Below are positions 6,105 through 6,188 of a DNA stretch of 6,188 bases, piece by piece (positions within the stretch are counted from its first letter, which is position 1; each line of letters begins with the position of its first letter). Source of the stretch: an uncultured Eubacterium sp. Its GTDB lineage: Bacteria; Bacillota; Clostridia; Oscillospirales; Acutalibacteraceae. Below the pieces are notes generated by a model that was not told the origin of the DNA, did no database searches, and worked only from the letters and a program-made list of their open reading frames with translations. Location: NCBI GenBank assembly GCA_910584985.1, contig CAJUDJ010000044.1, positions 1 through 6,188 of the forward strand. Direction: 5' to 3'. A program made the position numbers and the translations under genes.

Positions 6105-6181
6105 GGGCCATTAGCTCAGTTGGTCAGAGCTCCCGGCTCATAACCGGTCGGTCCGGGGTTCGAGTCCCTGATGGCCCACCA
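6105..6181 (+). tRNA. tRNA with anticodon CAT, probably tRNA-Ile2 (lysidine type)
   Basis: The 77-nt gene folds into a full cloverleaf: a 7-bp acceptor stem (GGGCCAT / ATGGCCC), a 4-bp D stem, an anticodon loop CTCATAA with CAT at 6139-6141, a 5-nt variable loop, a 5-bp T stem with TTCGAGT, discriminator A and an encoded CCA. It is not initiator tRNA, because the first acceptor pair is G-C. The choice is between elongator Met and Ile2. Acceptor pairs C4-G69 and C5-G68 are known determinants for TilS, which converts the wobble C to lysidine so that AUA is read as Ile. The anticodon arm also resembles my recollection of Bacillus tRNA-Ile2. An oddity is a C-U mismatch at the top of the anticodon stem (27-43). 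Confidence 0.93.
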
Positions 6182-6188
6182 AATCTAG

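Noticed and set aside
6105..6188. tRNA 3' end as an integration (attachment) site for a mobile element
   Set aside because: The window ends 7 nt after the tRNA; no integrase gene and no duplicated tRNA tail are visible elsewhere in the window.

Overview
The window looks like chromosome from an anaerobic Firmicute, most likely a gut-type member of the Clostridia. Reasons: a GC content that looks like the low 40s percent by eye, strong AGGAGG-type ribosome binding sites, AT-rich intergenic regions, HypA/HypB nickel chaperones beside a large FAD and multi-[4Fe-4S] oxidoreductase, and a membrane protein that resembles the DUF5692 family as I remember it. No genus can be assigned from the sequence alone.

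Layout, left to right. Positions 1-119 are the 3' end of a plus-strand gene whose product ends in a Pro/Glu/Asp-rich tail. A hairpin at 138-166 can end transcription from both directions. Then comes a minus-strand block that reads hypB (5188-4520), FAD/[4Fe-4S] oxidoreductase of 942 aa (4498-1670), hypA (1667-1323), Trp-rich polytopic membrane protein (1246-206). The gaps are 21, 2 and 76 nt, so the first three genes are almost certainly one operon, and the membrane protein probably belongs to it. A candidate promoter with an extended -10 lies just upstream of hypB. Further upstream, also on the minus strand, is a Tyr-rich 184-aa membrane-anchored protein of unknown function with its own promoter (5921-5367). 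At the right edge a plus-strand tRNA with anticodon CAT (6105-6181) has a good promoter of its own. Its acceptor stem suggests tRNA-Ile2 (lysidine-modified) rather than tRNA-Met.

How it may work together. HypB (GTPase) and HypA (nickel and zinc-binding) normally hand nickel to [NiFe]-hydrogenase or urease. Here they flank a single large flavoprotein and no hydrogenase, urease or other hyp gene is visible. The flavoprotein has a GltD/NfnB-like core (two [4Fe-4S] sites, FAD fold, NAD(P) fold), two added ferredoxin-type cluster motifs, and an N-terminal Cys-rich domain whose cysteines fit no standard cluster motif. The most interesting hypothesis is that HypA/HypB service this enzyme, or an unseen partner, as part of an uncharacterised nickel-linked redox system in which the membrane protein also takes part. 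This is inference from gene order and motifs.
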